Source: Rhodoferax sp. (GTDB taxonomy: Bacteria > Pseudomonadota > Gammaproteobacteria > Burkholderiales > Burkholderiaceae_C). From it: DNA of 61,224 nucleotides. The notes under the pieces were generated by a model. The model was given only the letters and a program-made list of their open reading frames with translations, was not told the origin of the DNA and did not search any database. Position 1 is the first letter of the stretch, and every line of letters begins with the position of its first letter. Shown in pieces: positions 48,854 through 59,988 of the stretch. The DNA lies in assembly GCF_013297935.1 (NCBI RefSeq), contig NZ_JAAFIX010000014.1, forward strand, positions 1 through 61,224, in the 5' to 3' direction. Made by a program: the position numbers and the translations under genes.

Positions 48854-49225
48854 TCAGGCGTGTGCGGGCGGGCCGCGGGCCGAGGCAGGCTCGGTATCTT
48901 GAGGGGTGGCACTGCGGAACGTGCCCGGTGGTAGGGCAGCCGGACTCGCAGGAGCCCAAGCCGCCACGGTGGCGGACGGGGGGGCCCCGGCGGGCAAACA
49001 CAACACGCAGTCCAGCGTGTGGGCCATCCGCTCGGGGCTTGCACCGGTGTCGGGGCCTTCGTCACTGGCGACAAACTTCACCGCACCGGCGGTGGTGCAT
49101 ACCAGGGTCAAGGCTTGCGGATTGACCACCGGCGCTGCGATCGCGACGCCAATCGACAGCGCAAACCACACCAACATCCAACGGACGATGGAGCGGGCTT
49201 CGCGCAGGGATTGGAGGGAGACCAT
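48854..49225 (-). CDS. DUF2946 protein (second), first gene of the copper operon
   Basis: 123 residues. An N-terminal membrane helix (about 16-32, WMLVWFALSIGVAIAAP) is followed by LVCTTAGAVKF and LDCVLCLPAG, the DUF2946 cysteine pattern, though the His of the usual DHCxxC is replaced by Asp (LDC). The Pro/Ala-rich tail varies. It is divergent from marC. It probably opens the six-gene operon that runs to the Crp-like regulator. Confidence 0.72.
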   Translation of the reverse strand: MVSLQSLREARSIVRWMLVWFALSIGVAIAAPVVNPQALTLVCTTAGAVKFVASDEGPDTGASPERMAHTLDCVLCLPAGAPPSATVAAWAPASPAALPPGTFRSATPQDTEPASARGPPAHA

Positions 49226-49325
49226 GGTTGGCGATTATGACGCATAGCACACTGTGCCCCGCCAGTGCAGACTGGTATTCTCGGGCGCTCTAAGGAACAC
49301 GCTGGCACCACCAGCGTTACGCGCC

Positions 49326-49934
49326 ATGATGAATTACACCTTTGCCTCTGCCACCATTTTGCTGATCCTGATCACGGATCCGGTCGGCAACATCCCCATC
49401 TTTGCCAACGCGCTCAAGCATGTGGCGCCCGAGCGCCGGCCCAAGGTCATCTTGCGGGAGATCTTGATTGCGTTTGGATTGCTGCTGACCTTCATGTTTG
49501 TGGGCGAGAGCTTCTTGCGGGTGATGAACTTGAGCGAGTTGTCGCTACAGATCGGCGGCGGCGTGATTTTGTTTTTGATCGCACTGCGCATGGTGTTTCC
49601 ACCGCCGTCGACCGCCGAGAGTGAAATCACGACGGAGCCGCTCATTGTGCCCTTGGCGGTTCCCGCCATTGCCGGCCCGTCGGCGCTGGCGACCGTCTTG
49701 CTGTTGGTGTCGCAACAGCCCGACAAGCGCATGGAATGGATAGGCGCCCTGTGCGTGACCATGTTGGTCAGCGCGGTGGTGCTGGTGTCGGCGGAGCGGA
49801 TTCAGCGCTGGATCGGCACCCGGCTGGTGGTCGCTGTGGAGCGGCTGATGGGCCTGGTGCTGGTGTCGGTCGCCATTGAGATGATGCTGCGCGGCATCAA
49901 AACCTTTGTGCAGCAGGTGGCCGCCGCCACCTGA
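49326..49934 (+). CDS. MarC-family membrane protein
   Basis: 202 residues from the ATG at 49326 (another ATG follows directly). Six hydrophobic helices; family motifs are LLILITDPVGNIPIF near the N-terminus and VPLAVPAIAGPSALATVLLL in the middle. MarC proteins were first linked to multiple antibiotic resistance, but that role has not held up and their transport function is unknown. It is divergent from the copper operon and converges on fghA with three bases between stops. Confidence 0.9.
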   Translation: MMNYTFASATILLILITDPVGNIPIFANALKHVAPERRPKVILREILIAFGLLLTFMFVGESFLRVMNLSELSLQIGGGVILFLIALRMVFPPPSTAESEITTEPLIVPLAVPAIAGPSALATVLLLVSQQPDKRMEWIGALCVTMLVSAVVLVSAERIQRWIGTRLVVAVERLMGLVLVSVAIEMMLRGIKTFVQQVAAAT

Positions 49935-49937
49935 GGC

Positions 49938-50798
49938 TCAGCCGGCCAGGCCTTGCGCGTGGTGGCGCAGGTGGTCTTCGATGAAGGTGCTGATGAAGTA
50001 GTAGCCGTGGTCGTAGCCCGCATGTCGGCGCAGGGTGAGTGGTTGGCCCACTTGGGCGCAGGCCGCTTCCAGCAAGTGCGGGTGCAGCTGCTCTTCCAGA
50101 AACTTGTCGCCCAAGCCCTGGTCCACCAGAATGCCGCCGGGGTAAGGGGAGCTGGCTTGCGCCGCCATCAGGGCGCTGGCGTCGTGCGCGGCCCACAGGC
50201 TTTCGTCCTGGCCGAAGTAGCCGGTGAACGCCTTTTTGCCCCAAGGGCACTGGGTAGGCGCGCAAATGGGCGCCAGGGCCGACAAGGTTTTGAACACGCC
50301 CGGGTGGCGCTGCGCCAGCGTGAGCGCGCCGTGGCCGCCCATGGAGTGGCCGCTGATGCCGATGCGCGCCGCATCTATCGGCAGGTCTTGGGCGATGTGC
50401 GGCAGCAGCTCCTTGACCAGATAGCTTTCCATGCACCAGTGGCCGCTCCAAGGGGCTTGGGTGGCGTCTAGGTAAAACCCGGCCCCCACACCAAAGTCCC
50501 AATGGTCGGCCTCGCCCACCAGCCCTGCGCCGCGCGGGCTGGTGTCGGGGGTGATGAGCGCCAGCCCCAGCTCGGCCGCTACACGCTGCGCACCGGCTTT
50601 GAAGGCAAAGGTTTCCTCGGTGCAAGTCAGCCCCGCCAGAAACACCAGCGCTGGCACCGGCCCGGCAGACGCCTGCGGTGGCAAAAACAGGCCGAAGCGC
50701 ATGGGCAAGCCGATCTCGGTGGAGAAGTGCTTGTAGAAACGCTGCACGCCGCCAAAGCAGGCGTGCTCACTCTGCAGTTCAAAGTTCGGGTTTTGCAT
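49938..50798 (-). CDS. fghA: S-formylglutathione hydrolase
   Basis: Second step of glutathione-dependent formaldehyde oxidation: cleaves S-formylglutathione to formate and glutathione. 286 residues of esterase-D type with LVFLAGLTCTEETF, DTSPRG, the nucleophile elbow GHSMGGHGAL (Ser), and the catalytic Asp and His near the C-terminus (VDQGLGDKFL, HAGYDHGYYFI). It follows adhC on the same strand; the 60-base gap is a repeat copy. Confidence 0.96.
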   Translation of the reverse strand: MQNPNFELQSEHACFGGVQRFYKHFSTEIGLPMRFGLFLPPQASAGPVPALVFLAGLTCTEETFAFKAGAQRVAAELGLALITPDTSPRGAGLVGEADHWDFGVGAGFYLDATQAPWSGHWCMESYLVKELLPHIAQDLPIDAARIGISGHSMGGHGALTLAQRHPGVFKTLSALAPICAPTQCPWGKKAFTGYFGQDESLWAAHDASALMAAQASSPYPGGILVDQGLGDKFLEEQLHPHLLEAACAQVGQPLTLRRHAGYDHGYYFISTFIEDHLRHHAQGLAG

Positions 50799-50803
50799 AA
50801 TCC

Positions 50804-50858
50804 GCTATCAAAATAAGAGCTTCTTGCGCAATATCTACAAGGACTAGATGCTTTTTTG

Positions 50859-50860
<2 letters not shown>
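50804..50860 (+). repeat. 57-base dispersed repeat, copy 8, between adhC and fghA
   Basis: Begins GCTATCAAAATAAGAGC (stem decayed), then CTTGCGCAATATC, AAGGACTAGAT and GCTTTTTTGTT. It occupies nearly the whole gap between two genes of one pathway and overlaps the adhC stop codon (50859-50861). Confidence 0.82.
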
Positions 50861-51973
<1,113 letters not shown>

Positions 51974-51977
<4 letters not shown>

Positions 51978-53125
51978 TCGGAGGTCTCGGTAGAGGAGTC
52001 AGTAGAGGAGTCGGAAGCGCTCCCGGCGGAGGACGCGAAAAAAGATCCGGCAGGGGCCAGCACTGCAGTATCGCCAGAAACCGATGCCGCAGCGGTGCCG
52101 GGGGCTGCGCGTCCGCGGCTCTCAGACGGCACCACCTCTTGCAGGATGGCACCGAACACGCTGGCCCCATCGCGGCCCTTGACCTCGATGCGGATGGTGT
52201 CGCCGAATTTCATGTACTCGGTGGTGGGCTGGCCGTCCTGGAGGGTTTCCATCGCGCGCTTTTCAGCAATGCAGCTGTAGCCATGGGGCCAGTCGATGCG
52301 GTTTTTACGGGCTACGCCCTTGTTGCTGATCGTGCCCGAGCCCACGATGCTGCCTGCCCGCAAGCGGCGGGTTTTGGCGGCGTGGGCAATCAGTTGGCCG
52401 AAGTGAAAGTGCATGTCCGAGCCGGCTTCGCACAGCCCGACTTTGCGTCCGTTCCAAGTGCATTGCACCGGCAGGTGCACCCGACCCCGGCTCCAAGCCT
52501 CGCCCAGCTCGTCCGGGGTGACCATGACAGGCGCGAACGCAGTGGCCGGTTTGCTCTGCACAAAGCCAAAGCCTTTGGCCAGTTCGTCAGGCACCAGGTT
52601 ACGCAGGGTCACGTCATTGACCAAGGCCAACAGGCGCACAGCGTCCAAAGCGCGGTCGGAGGCACAGCCCGCCGGGACATCCCCGGTAACCACGGCCAGC
52701 TCCGCCTCAAAATCCACGCCCCAGGCCTCGCTGGCGCAAACGATGTCGGCATGCGGGCCCGCCAAGTCATCGCTGCCGCCTTGGTACATCAAGGGGTCGG
52801 TCTGCGCGCTTTCAGGCATGTCGGCGCCCCGGGCTTTGCGCACCAGTTCCACATGGTTCAGATACGCGGAGCCATCCAACCACTGGTAGGCGCGGGGCAA
52901 GGGCGCCATGCACTGCGCGGGGTCAAACGGAAACGCATGGCGCGCACGCCCTTGGTTGAGCTGGTTGTAGACCTCCTCCAAGGCGGGGGCGAGGTAATTC
53001 CAGTCGTCCAGCACTTGCTGCAAGCGGTTGGCGATATGGGTGGCATAGTGGGCCTGGCTCAGGTCCCGCGAGACCACGACCAATTGGCCGTCACGGGTAC
53101 CGTCCTGGTAGGTGGCAAGTTTCAT
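51974..53125 (-). CDS. Fumarylacetoacetate hydrolase-family protein with a low-complexity tail
   Basis: 383 residues. The core FAH domain (about 100-340) has [50 protein letters not shown] and [11 protein letters not shown]. Relatives cleave carbon-carbon bonds in aromatic degradation or act as ring-fission hydrolases; the substrate is not clear. After about residue 338 comes a Ser/Thr/Ala/Asp-rich tail ([19 protein letters not shown] at the end) that I do not associate with the family. The gene is directly upstream of adhC. Confidence 0.87.
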
Positions 53126-53203
53126 GGCTGCATTTTCGCTGGGTTTGCGGCCCCTTCGACAAGCTGCGTCTACCGTACACTGCCCCGCAACGTTCTAGAC
53201 ACT

Positions 53204-54331
53204 ATGACGGTTACCGATTGCGCCCCGACTGCGCGCCCCCCACTCCCCCCCCGACGCACTTGGCAGGTGCTGGCCGTGGGCGCTTTGGTGCTCGCGCTGC
53301 ACTGGGGCCTGCTGGGTGGCGCGCTACATTGGGTGCCGGGCCCGGAAGCGGGCAGCGAGGCGGCCACCCCGCCGCAATCGCTCTCCACCCGGCTGGTGAC
53401 GGCCACGCCACCGCCCGCGGACGCCACCGTGCAGCCCGCCGCCGCTGCACCCGCACAACCCCCTGTGCCACCGCGCCCCCGCCCTGCGGAGGCCGCCCCC
53501 CAACACACGGATATTGCGGCAGCCCTAGCACCCGACACGCCGGTGGCCCCGCCGCCCGGCGACACCCATGCGCCGCCCGCAAATGCGCCGGCGCAGGACA
53601 CAGCGAGTGCGCAAAGCGGCACCGAGGCCACGCCCCCGCCCGTGATTGAGACGGCGCCCCCCAAACCCGCCGAGTGGCCTTTGCAGTTTGCGTTTCCACC
53701 GTCCATGCAACTGAACTACGACGTCACCGGCTTGACCGATGGCCAAAAAAATGTCGTGAGCGCGAGCATTGTGTGGCGCCACGATGGTGCGGCCTACCAG
53801 GCGAGCCTTCAGGTCACCAAGTTCATGGTGAGCTTGCGGCAATGGAACAGCAAAGGGGCGCTGACGGTGGCGGGCCTGGCCCCTGCCCGGTTCGGTGAGA
53901 AGGGTTTCCGGCGCGCCGAAGTGGCCTCGCACTTTGTGCGTGAAGAAGGTCGGGTGATTTTCAGCGCGAACTCGGCCCCCGCAACCCTGCTTCCCGGGGC
54001 GCAAGACCATATGAGCGTGTTCATACAACTGGCCAGCATGTGGGCGGGCGAGCCACAACGGTTTGGCGCCGGTGACACGCTGTCCTTCCAGTCCATTGGC
54101 CCGAGGCAAGCTGAGACCTGGACTTTTGTCGTGTCGGCCGAGGAGCGCATCAGCCTGCCGGGCGGCACCGTGCAAGCCGTCAAGCTCACCCGCGAGCCCA
54201 ACGGGGAGTACAGCACCAAAGCAGAAATCTGGCTGGCTCCTCAACTAGCCTACATGCCGGCACACATCAGGCTGTCTGAGCCGAATGGCAATGTGCTGGA
54301 CATGGTCTGGACCGACACCCTTCCCCTATGA
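53204..54331 (+). CDS. DUF3108 protein with N-terminal anchor and Pro/Ala-rich linker (first of two)
   Basis: 375 residues from the ATG at 53204. A membrane anchor near 23-42 (LAVGALVLALHWGLLGGAL) is followed by a Pro/Ala/Thr-rich linker to about residue 160, TonB-like in composition, and a beta-rich DUF3108 domain (about 165-375) with LNYDVTGLTDG, VFIQLASMWAG and KAEIWLAPQLAYMPAHIRL. The domain probably lies in the periplasm. Function unknown. It overlaps the next gene, its paralog, as ATGA. Confidence 0.8.
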   Translation: MTVTDCAPTARPPLPPRRTWQVLAVGALVLALHWGLLGGALHWVPGPEAGSEAATPPQSLSTRLVTATPPPADATVQPAAAAPAQPPVPPRPRPAEAAPQHTDIAAALAPDTPVAPPPGDTHAPPANAPAQDTASAQSGTEATPPPVIETAPPKPAEWPLQFAFPPSMQLNYDVTGLTDGQKNVVSASIVWRHDGAAYQASLQVTKFMVSLRQWNSKGALTVAGLAPARFGEKGFRRAEVASHFVREEGRVIFSANSAPATLLPGAQDHMSVFIQLASMWAGEPQRFGAGDTLSFQSIGPRQAETWTFVVSAEERISLPGGTVQAVKLTREPNGEYSTKAEIWLAPQLAYMPAHIRLSEPNGNVLDMVWTDTLPL

Positions 54332-55110
54332 AAAGCCCTGTAGCAACCACCATGCCCCCCACTCGCCGGGCGCGTCGTACAGCACTATTGATGTGCGCCA
54401 CCGCGCTGCTCCCTGCTTTTGCCCAAACCACTGCAGCAGACGCTGCAAGCAGCCCGGTGGCGACCTACCTCCCGCCGCCCTCTCTGCGCGTGGCGTATGA
54501 GGTGAATGGCAGCATCGCTGGGTCGTCTTTTGACGGCAGCGCAGAGCTGGTGTGGAGCCAAGATGGCAAGACCTACCAGGCGCAATTGCTGATCCGCAAA
54601 TTCGGGCTCACGCTCCAGGCGTGGACCAGCGCAGGCAAGCTCACCCCCCGGGGCCTGGAGCCGGAGACATTTAGCAGCAAGAAGATCGGTCAAGCCGAGA
54701 TTCATGCGTACTTTGAGCGGGACGCCCAGCGCGTGCGCTTCAGCGCTGGCAGCCCGAATGCTCCGCTGCTGCGCGGTGCGCAAGACCAACTGAGCGTCTT
54801 CATGCAACTGGCTAGCCTGGTGGGCGGCGGCAGCGCCCTAGCGGCGCCGGGCAAACACATCGCCATGCAAGCCATCGGGGACCGTTACGCAGAGCAGTGG
54901 AGCTTTAACGCCTCTGGGCCGGAGACCGTAAAGCGCTCTGGCGCGGTCCTTCAGGCGCTCAAGATGACGCATGAACCCACGGCTGATCGCAAACAGCGGC
55001 TGGAGCTCTGGTTCGCACCGGCACCGGAGGTGGTGCCGGTACGAATCCGCATTACGGAATCCAATGGGGATTACCTGGATTTAGTGGGGGCAAACACCCA
55101 ATTCCGCTGA
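54328..55110 (+). CDS. DUF3108 protein (second of two)
   Basis: 260 residues. A signal-like N-terminus (LLMCATALLPAFAQ) is followed by the same domain as the gene before it: LRVAYEVNGSIAG, AELVWSQDGKTYQAQLLIRKF, QLSVFMQLASLVGG and LELWFAPAPEVVPVRIRI. There is no long linker, so it may be the free periplasmic partner of its anchored paralog. The two are translationally coupled. Confidence 0.82.
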   Translation: MKSPVATTMPPTRRARRTALLMCATALLPAFAQTTAADAASSPVATYLPPPSLRVAYEVNGSIAGSSFDGSAELVWSQDGKTYQAQLLIRKFGLTLQAWTSAGKLTPRGLEPETFSSKKIGQAEIHAYFERDAQRVRFSAGSPNAPLLRGAQDQLSVFMQLASLVGGGSALAAPGKHIAMQAIGDRYAEQWSFNASGPETVKRSGAVLQALKMTHEPTADRKQRLELWFAPAPEVVPVRIRITESNGDYLDLVGANTQFR

Positions 55111-55195
55111 GGTTTGCACGCAGCGGTATTTTTGCTGCTACTCTTGAACTGGCGCAGATGGCATCTATGTACGGCTCATCTCTCAGGTAACACCT

Positions 55196-55498
55196 ATGCA
55201 AACGCTCTACGAATCCGATTCTTTCTCCGTCACCCACATGCTCGCCAATGGCGAGGACGAGGGCCAGGCACCGGAAAAAACCGAGCGCTACCCCTTGGGT
55301 ATTCCGAGCCTGGCGCGCCACGGCTTCGAAATTGTGGACAAACGCTCCAACAAAGAGGTGTATCTGGACGGCTCATGGGCTGAGCTCTTTCAGCAACACA
55401 TCATGGCCTGGCAGGTGAACACCCCGACCCAGGAAGAAGTGGAAGACACCCTGGAGCAATACGCTGAGCTGGCGCAAACGCCGGTGCAGATTCACTGA
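55196..55498 (+). CDS. DUF3567 protein
   Basis: 100 residues. The conserved core HGFEIVDKRSNKEVYLDGSWAELFQQH and the closing PVQIH match DUF3567, a small protein widespread in Burkholderiales with unknown function. It lacks signal or membrane segments and is acidic. An 85-base gap from the DUF3108 gene likely holds its promoter; purU follows. Confidence 0.8.
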   Translation: MQTLYESDSFSVTHMLANGEDEGQAPEKTERYPLGIPSLARHGFEIVDKRSNKEVYLDGSWAELFQQHIMAWQVNTPTQEEVEDTLEQYAELAQTPVQIH

Positions 55499-55554
55499 CT
55501 CGGGCCATTGCCGGCGGCTCTCCCCGGGTGACGCGGAACTGCGACAATCGGGGG

Positions 55555-56403
55555 ATGAGCCAGACCTACATCCTTACGTTTTCCTGCCCCGACCGCCTGG
55601 GGCTTGTCCATGCTGTTTCGGGTTTTTTGCTGGAACGCAGCGGCAATATTGAAGAGGCAGCCCAGTACAACGACCACGACACCGGTTTGTTTTTCATGCG
55701 GGTGCAGTTCAGCTGCGACACGCTGAGCGCAGAAGAACTAAAAGCGCAAATCGGCACCCTGGGGCAGACCCTGCAACTCGAGTGGAGCCTGCACACCCAA
55801 GCGCAGCCTGTGCGGACTGTCATCATGGTCAGCAAAGAAGGCCATTGCCTGAACGACTTGCTGTTCCGTTGGAAGAGTGGTTTGCTGCCCTTGGATATCC
55901 GAGCGATTGTGTCTAACCACCGCGAGTTTTACCAACTGGCGGCCAGCTACAACGTGCCGTTTCACCACATTCCGGTTACCGCCGCCACCAAAGTGCAGGC
56001 CGAAGCCAAGCAACTGGAAATCATCGAGGCCGAAGGTGCGGAGCTGGTGGTTCTGGCCCGCTACATGCAGATCTTGAGCGACGACATGTGCCGCCAACTC
56101 AACGGGCGCGCCATCAACATTCACCACAGCTTTTTGCCAAGTTTCAAGGGCGCTAAGCCCTATTACCAAGCGCATGACCGGGGCGTGAAGCTCATTGGTG
56201 CCACTGCGCACTATGTCACCGCCGACTTGGATGAAGGCCCCATCATCGAGCAAGATGTGGCCCGTGTGGACCACAGCCGCACCGTCGACGACCTCACCAC
56301 ACTGGGCCGCGATACCGAAAGCCAAGTGCTGGCCCGCGCCGTCAAGTGGCACAGCGAGCATCGTGTGCTGCTGAACGGTCACAAGACCGTGATCTTCCGC
56401 TAA
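55555..56403 (+). CDS. purU: Formyltetrahydrofolate deformylase
   Basis: Hydrolyses 10-formyltetrahydrofolate to formate and tetrahydrofolate, balancing one-carbon pools. 282 residues from the ATG at 55555: an N-terminal ACT domain (YILTFSCPDRLGLVHAVSGF), then the formyltransferase-like domain with MVSKEGHCLNDLLFRWKSG, VVLARYMQILSD, the catalytic INIHHSFLPSFKGAKPY and GATAHYVTADLDEGPIIEQD. A strong bidirectional terminator separates it from the converging chemoreceptor gene. Confidence 0.96.
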   Translation: MSQTYILTFSCPDRLGLVHAVSGFLLERSGNIEEAAQYNDHDTGLFFMRVQFSCDTLSAEELKAQIGTLGQTLQLEWSLHTQAQPVRTVIMVSKEGHCLNDLLFRWKSGLLPLDIRAIVSNHREFYQLAASYNVPFHHIPVTAATKVQAEAKQLEIIEAEGAELVVLARYMQILSDDMCRQLNGRAINIHHSFLPSFKGAKPYYQAHDRGVKLIGATAHYVTADLDEGPIIEQDVARVDHSRTVDDLTTLGRDTESQVLARAVKWHSEHRVLLNGHKTVIFR

Positions 56404-56420
56404 GCAAGCCAACATCAAAA

Positions 56421-56452
56421 AAGAATGGCGGCCATGGGCCGCCATTCTTTTT
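56421..56452. terminator. Bidirectional terminator between purU and a chemoreceptor gene
   Basis: AAGAATGGCGGCC (56421-56433), loop ATG, GGCCGCCATTCTT (56437-56449), a perfect 13-base-pair stem with T after it on the plus strand and a run of A before it, which gives T on the minus strand. It serves both converging genes. Confidence 0.92.
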
Positions 56453-56466
56453 GGGGAGAACTCGGC

Positions 56467-58131
56467 TTAACTTCGCAAGTGGAAACGGCCCACCAACTGG
56501 TCCAGCGATTGGGCTTGCTCGTCGAGGGACTGTGCGGCAGCGGCAGCCTCTTCAACCAGCGCCGCATTTTGTTGGGTGCTGTCGTCCAACTGGGCAACCG
56601 CACGGTTGATCTCCGCAATGCCGTGGCTTTGCTGAGAGGAGGCGCCAGAAATCTCCTCCATCACGGCGCTGGCCTGAGCTACGGTTTCCGCCATATCGCG
56701 AATGGTGTGGCCGGCCTTGCTGGCTAAAGCCGCACCTTCCTCCACCTGGCGGGTGGACTCTTCAATCAGTGCATTGATTTCACGCGCCGCTTTGGCACTG
56801 CGTTCTGCCAGAGAGCGCACCTCTTGGGCCACGACAGCGAAGCCACGACCCTGTTCGCCCGCGTGGGCGGCCTCCACCGCAGCATTGAGTGCGAGGATGT
56901 TGGTCTGGAATGCAATCCCCTCGATCACACTGATGTTGCCGTGAATGGCCTGGGTGCTTTTACTGATCCGCTCCATGGTGGAAACTACGTCAGCCACCAC
57001 ATCGCCGCCCATGCGTGCGGAGCGGCTGGCGTTACCGGAGAGCTGCGCAGCTTCGGCGGCACTTTCGGCGTATCGCTGGGTCAAGGCTGCCATTTGTTCC
57101 ACATTGGTGCTGGTTTTTTCCAGCGAGGCGCTTTGCTGCTCGGTGCGCTGGGATAAATCCAGATTACCCATGGAGATTTCACGCGACGCGTTGGCTACCT
57201 GCTTGGAACTGTCGGCAATGTCCCGCATGGTCTCAGACAACTGCATTTGCATTTCGCGCAAGGAGAACAGCAAGCTTTCGTTGTCTTTGGCCGCCAAGCG
57301 GATGTCCATGCTGAGGTCCCCGCTCGCAATTTGGCTAGCAATCGACTTGGCATACGCCGGCTCGCCACCCAGCTGGCGCGCAAGGCGCCCGGTCACCCAG
57401 GCACTGATGACCAATGACAAGAGTAGCAGCAGCACCATAATGCCGACCACCCACATCTGGGAGGACTGGTAGATCTGGCCGGCATTTTCAATAGTGGCCT
57501 TGGCAGACTGCGCGCGCTGCTCCACCAGGGTATCAACCAATTTTTCCAGCTTGCGCGTGTCGTTGAGCAGGCGCGCATCTTCGGTGGGCACATCGGTGCT
57601 CATTTGCATGAGATCAAGAGGCTGCTCTTTCACCAGCGTGATGTAGGCGCGTTGACGCTTGGCCCAGTTGCCCATCGCATCCATCAGCTGCTGGCTGGTG
57701 GCGGTGGTTTCTTCGGTATTTGACAGCGCCTTGATGATGTCGAGTCGCTTGGAAATATCCGCCAGACTGGTCTCAATGGCGGTACCCAGAGTGTCGCGCT
57801 CAGCCGCGGTGGTGGCTGTCAGCAACTGCGTCTGGGCGCGACTGGCGCGCAAGATCAGGCCGCGCGCCTCTTCGGCCGCCTGACCGGCGGCATATTCCTG
57901 CTCGTAGATGGCCTTGGTGGACGCATTCAAGCGCCCCATTTGGAAGAGCGAGAACACACCGATCACGATGGCGCCCAGCAACACGCTGGCAAAGGCCAGC
58001 CAGAGGCTGGTGCGCACCGTCATATTTTCAAAGGCCGTGACCCGGGTGCGCCGGTAAGGCCCTCGCTCGGGAGTTCCTGTGTCACCAACGACGGAGACCG
58101 GCAATTCGTCAACGATTGCAACGTTATTCAT
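56467..58131 (-). CDS. Methyl-accepting chemotaxis protein (fourth)
   Basis: 554 residues. A 36-residue cytoplasmic N-terminal extension precedes the first transmembrane helix (about 41-64); an ATG at 58023, just before that helix, is a possible start. Then come a four-helix-bundle sensor, a second helix near 228-248, HAMP and a signalling domain whose tip reads [23 protein letters not shown]. It ends FHLRS without a tether. Its signalling domain is clearly different from the other three, so it is a separate lineage. Confidence 0.93.
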   Translation of the reverse strand: MNNVAIVDELPVSVVGDTGTPERGPYRRTRVTAFENMTVRTSLWLAFASVLLGAIVIGVFSLFQMGRLNASTKAIYEQEYAAGQAAEEARGLILRASRAQTQLLTATTAAERDTLGTAIETSLADISKRLDIIKALSNTEETTATSQQLMDAMGNWAKRQRAYITLVKEQPLDLMQMSTDVPTEDARLLNDTRKLEKLVDTLVEQRAQSAKATIENAGQIYQSSQMWVVGIMVLLLLLSLVISAWVTGRLARQLGGEPAYAKSIASQIASGDLSMDIRLAAKDNESLLFSLREMQMQLSETMRDIADSSKQVANASREISMGNLDLSQRTEQQSASLEKTSTNVEQMAALTQRYAESAAEAAQLSGNASRSARMGGDVVADVVSTMERISKSTQAIHGNISVIEGIAFQTNILALNAAVEAAHAGEQGRGFAVVAQEVRSLAERSAKAAREINALIEESTRQVEEGAALASKAGHTIRDMAETVAQASAVMEEISGASSQQSHGIAEINRAVAQLDDSTQQNAALVEEAAAAAQSLDEQAQSLDQLVGRFHLRS

Positions 58132-58175
58132 ACATCGCCCTCTATGGGGTTTAAAAGGATCAGGATACTGAAATT

Positions 58176-59021
58176 TCAGCCCTGCGTGCCCATTTCTTCA
58201 CCGAGTTGTACGGGTTTAGCGGGATTCCAGGCGGGGTTGAATTGCAGCGCATCTTTGCGGAACAGCAAGACCACAGTGGAACCAAGCAAGAATCGGCCCA
58301 TTTCATCGCCTTGCTTGAGTGCCACGTTGCTGGGCTCATAGTGCCACTCGGTTACCTGAGGCAAGCGCGGCGGATTCACCACCCCGTGCCAGACGGTCGC
58401 CATGCTGCCCACCACGGTGGCGCCGACCAGGGTCAGCACAAATTCGCCGTGCGGCGAGTCGAACACGCACACCACCCGCTCATTGCGGGCAAACAAGCCG
58501 GGCACACCCCGTGCCGTGGTGGGATTCACCGAAAACAAATCACCCGGCACATAAATCATGCGGCGCAGTTCACCATCGCAGGGCATGTGGATGCGGTGGT
58601 AGTCGCGCGGGCTCAGGTAGATGGTGGCGAAGGTGCCGTCGTCGAACTGCGAGGCTAGTTGGGCGTCGCCCCCCACCAGCGCAGTGCTGCTGTAGTGATG
58701 GCCCTTGGCCTGAAAAATCTGATCCTTGTCGATCGCACCGAACTGGCTGATGGCTCCATCCACCGGGCACACGAAAGGCACCTTGGCCAGCGGGCGGGCG
58801 CCGGGTTTCAGGGCCCGGGTGAAAAACTCATTGAACGTGGGGTAAGCCGCAGGATCGGGGTTGGCAGCTTCCGCCATGTTCACGTTGTACTTGCCGATAA
58901 ACCAGCGGATCAAGGCCGTCGTGGCCTTGCCCCAGCGAGCACCGGCCACCCATCCAGCGAAGGCTGTGAGGGCTTTTTTAGGAAGAAGGTATTGCGGGAG
59001 TACAGCAAGGGCGTCGGACAC
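58176..59021 (-). CDS. psd: Phosphatidylserine decarboxylase proenzyme
   Basis: Makes phosphatidylethanolamine. 281 residues from a GTG at 59021. Family blocks are [43 protein letters not shown], and the self-cleavage LGST near residue 253, where Ser becomes the pyruvoyl group after processing. The putative second chain runs to the C-terminus. It is divergent from the LysR gene. Confidence 0.96.
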   Translation of the reverse strand: MSDALAVLPQYLLPKKALTAFAGWVAGARWGKATTALIRWFIGKYNVNMAEAANPDPAAYPTFNEFFTRALKPGARPLAKVPFVCPVDGAISQFGAIDKDQIFQAKGHHYSSTALVGGDAQLASQFDDGTFATIYLSPRDYHRIHMPCDGELRRMIYVPGDLFSVNPTTARGVPGLFARNERVVCVFDSPHGEFVLTLVGATVVGSMATVWHGVVNPPRLPQVTEWHYEPSNVALKQGDEMGRFLLGSTVVLLFRKDALQFNPAWNPAKPVQLGEEMGTQG

Positions 59022-59115
59022 AGAGGGGGCTCCCGAGAGAAAAAGAGGGCCATTCTACTGACGCGCCTGTCAATGAAATACGCTGGTTTCCCCTTGCTGG
59101 TGGCATCATGGCGCC

Positions 59116-59988
59116 ATGAGCGCCTCCCGCATCCCCCCGATCCAGTGCCTGTTGACCTTTGAAGCCCTGGCGCGCCTGCGCTCGGTCACGCTGGCCGCCG
59201 AAGAGCTGTTTGTCACCCCCAGCGCCGTGAGTCACCGGGTGCGGCAGCTGGAGCAAATCATCGGCACCAAACTCTTCGGCCGGGCGGACTTTTCGCTCAC
59301 CACCGAGGGCAGCGAGTACCTGGCCCATGTGCGCGAGGGGCTCACCATCCTGCAAAAGTTTCCCAGCGCCGCCGCGGCTCCGGGCAAGCGCAAGCTGCGG
59401 CTGGCCGTCACCCCCACGTTTTCGCGCTCTATCCTGATTCCACGGCTGCGCCAGTTCACCGATGCCTACCCCGAGATCGACCTGACGCTGCAGGTCTCCA
59501 TTCCCTTGTTGGACGTGGTGGCCGAAGATGCAGACCTGATGGTGCGCTTCGGCGCCGGCCGCTATGCCGACATGGAGCATGTGTGCCTCATGAAGGACGA
59601 AATCACGCCCCTGGCCTCGCCCGCCTTCGTGCGGGAGCACGGACCGTTTGAAACCCCGCAAGACCTGGCCAACCTGCCTTTGCTCCGCAGCCCGCTGGAG
59701 CCTTGGCGCACCTGGTTTGCCGCCAACGGGCTGGACTGGCCGGAGCCGGTGGAGGGCTCGCAGTTCAACGACATCGGCCTCATGTGCGACGGTGCCGCCG
59801 CCGGCATGGGCGTGGGCCTGATCCGCCTGAAGTTGGGTGCGCCCTGGCTGGACGACGGCTCGCTGGTGCGCCTCTACACCCACAACGCGCCCAGCCCCCA
59901 TGCACACTACCTGTGCTGGCGCACTGGCGCCATGGACCGCTGGGAAGTGGCGGCCTTTGCCGAATGGCTGAAAAAAGCAGTCGGTTGA
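59116..59988 (+). CDS. LysR-family regulator, GcvA-like
   Basis: 290 residues: N-terminal winged helix (LLTFEALARLRSVTLAAEELFVTPSAVSHRVRQ as the usual helix pair) and a LysR effector domain starting KLRLAVTPTFSRSILIPRL. The wording around the recognition helix is the GcvA/AmpR branch, which often controls adjacent divergent genes; that would be psd here, which is unusual, or glcD downstream. The target is not shown. Confidence 0.88.
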   Translation: MSASRIPPIQCLLTFEALARLRSVTLAAEELFVTPSAVSHRVRQLEQIIGTKLFGRADFSLTTEGSEYLAHVREGLTILQKFPSAAAAPGKRKLRLAVTPTFSRSILIPRLRQFTDAYPEIDLTLQVSIPLLDVVAEDADLMVRFGAGRYADMEHVCLMKDEITPLASPAFVREHGPFETPQDLANLPLLRSPLEPWRTWFAANGLDWPEPVEGSQFNDIGLMCDGAAAGMGVGLIRLKLGAPWLDDGSLVRLYTHNAPSPHAHYLCWRTGAMDRWEVAAFAEWLKKAVG

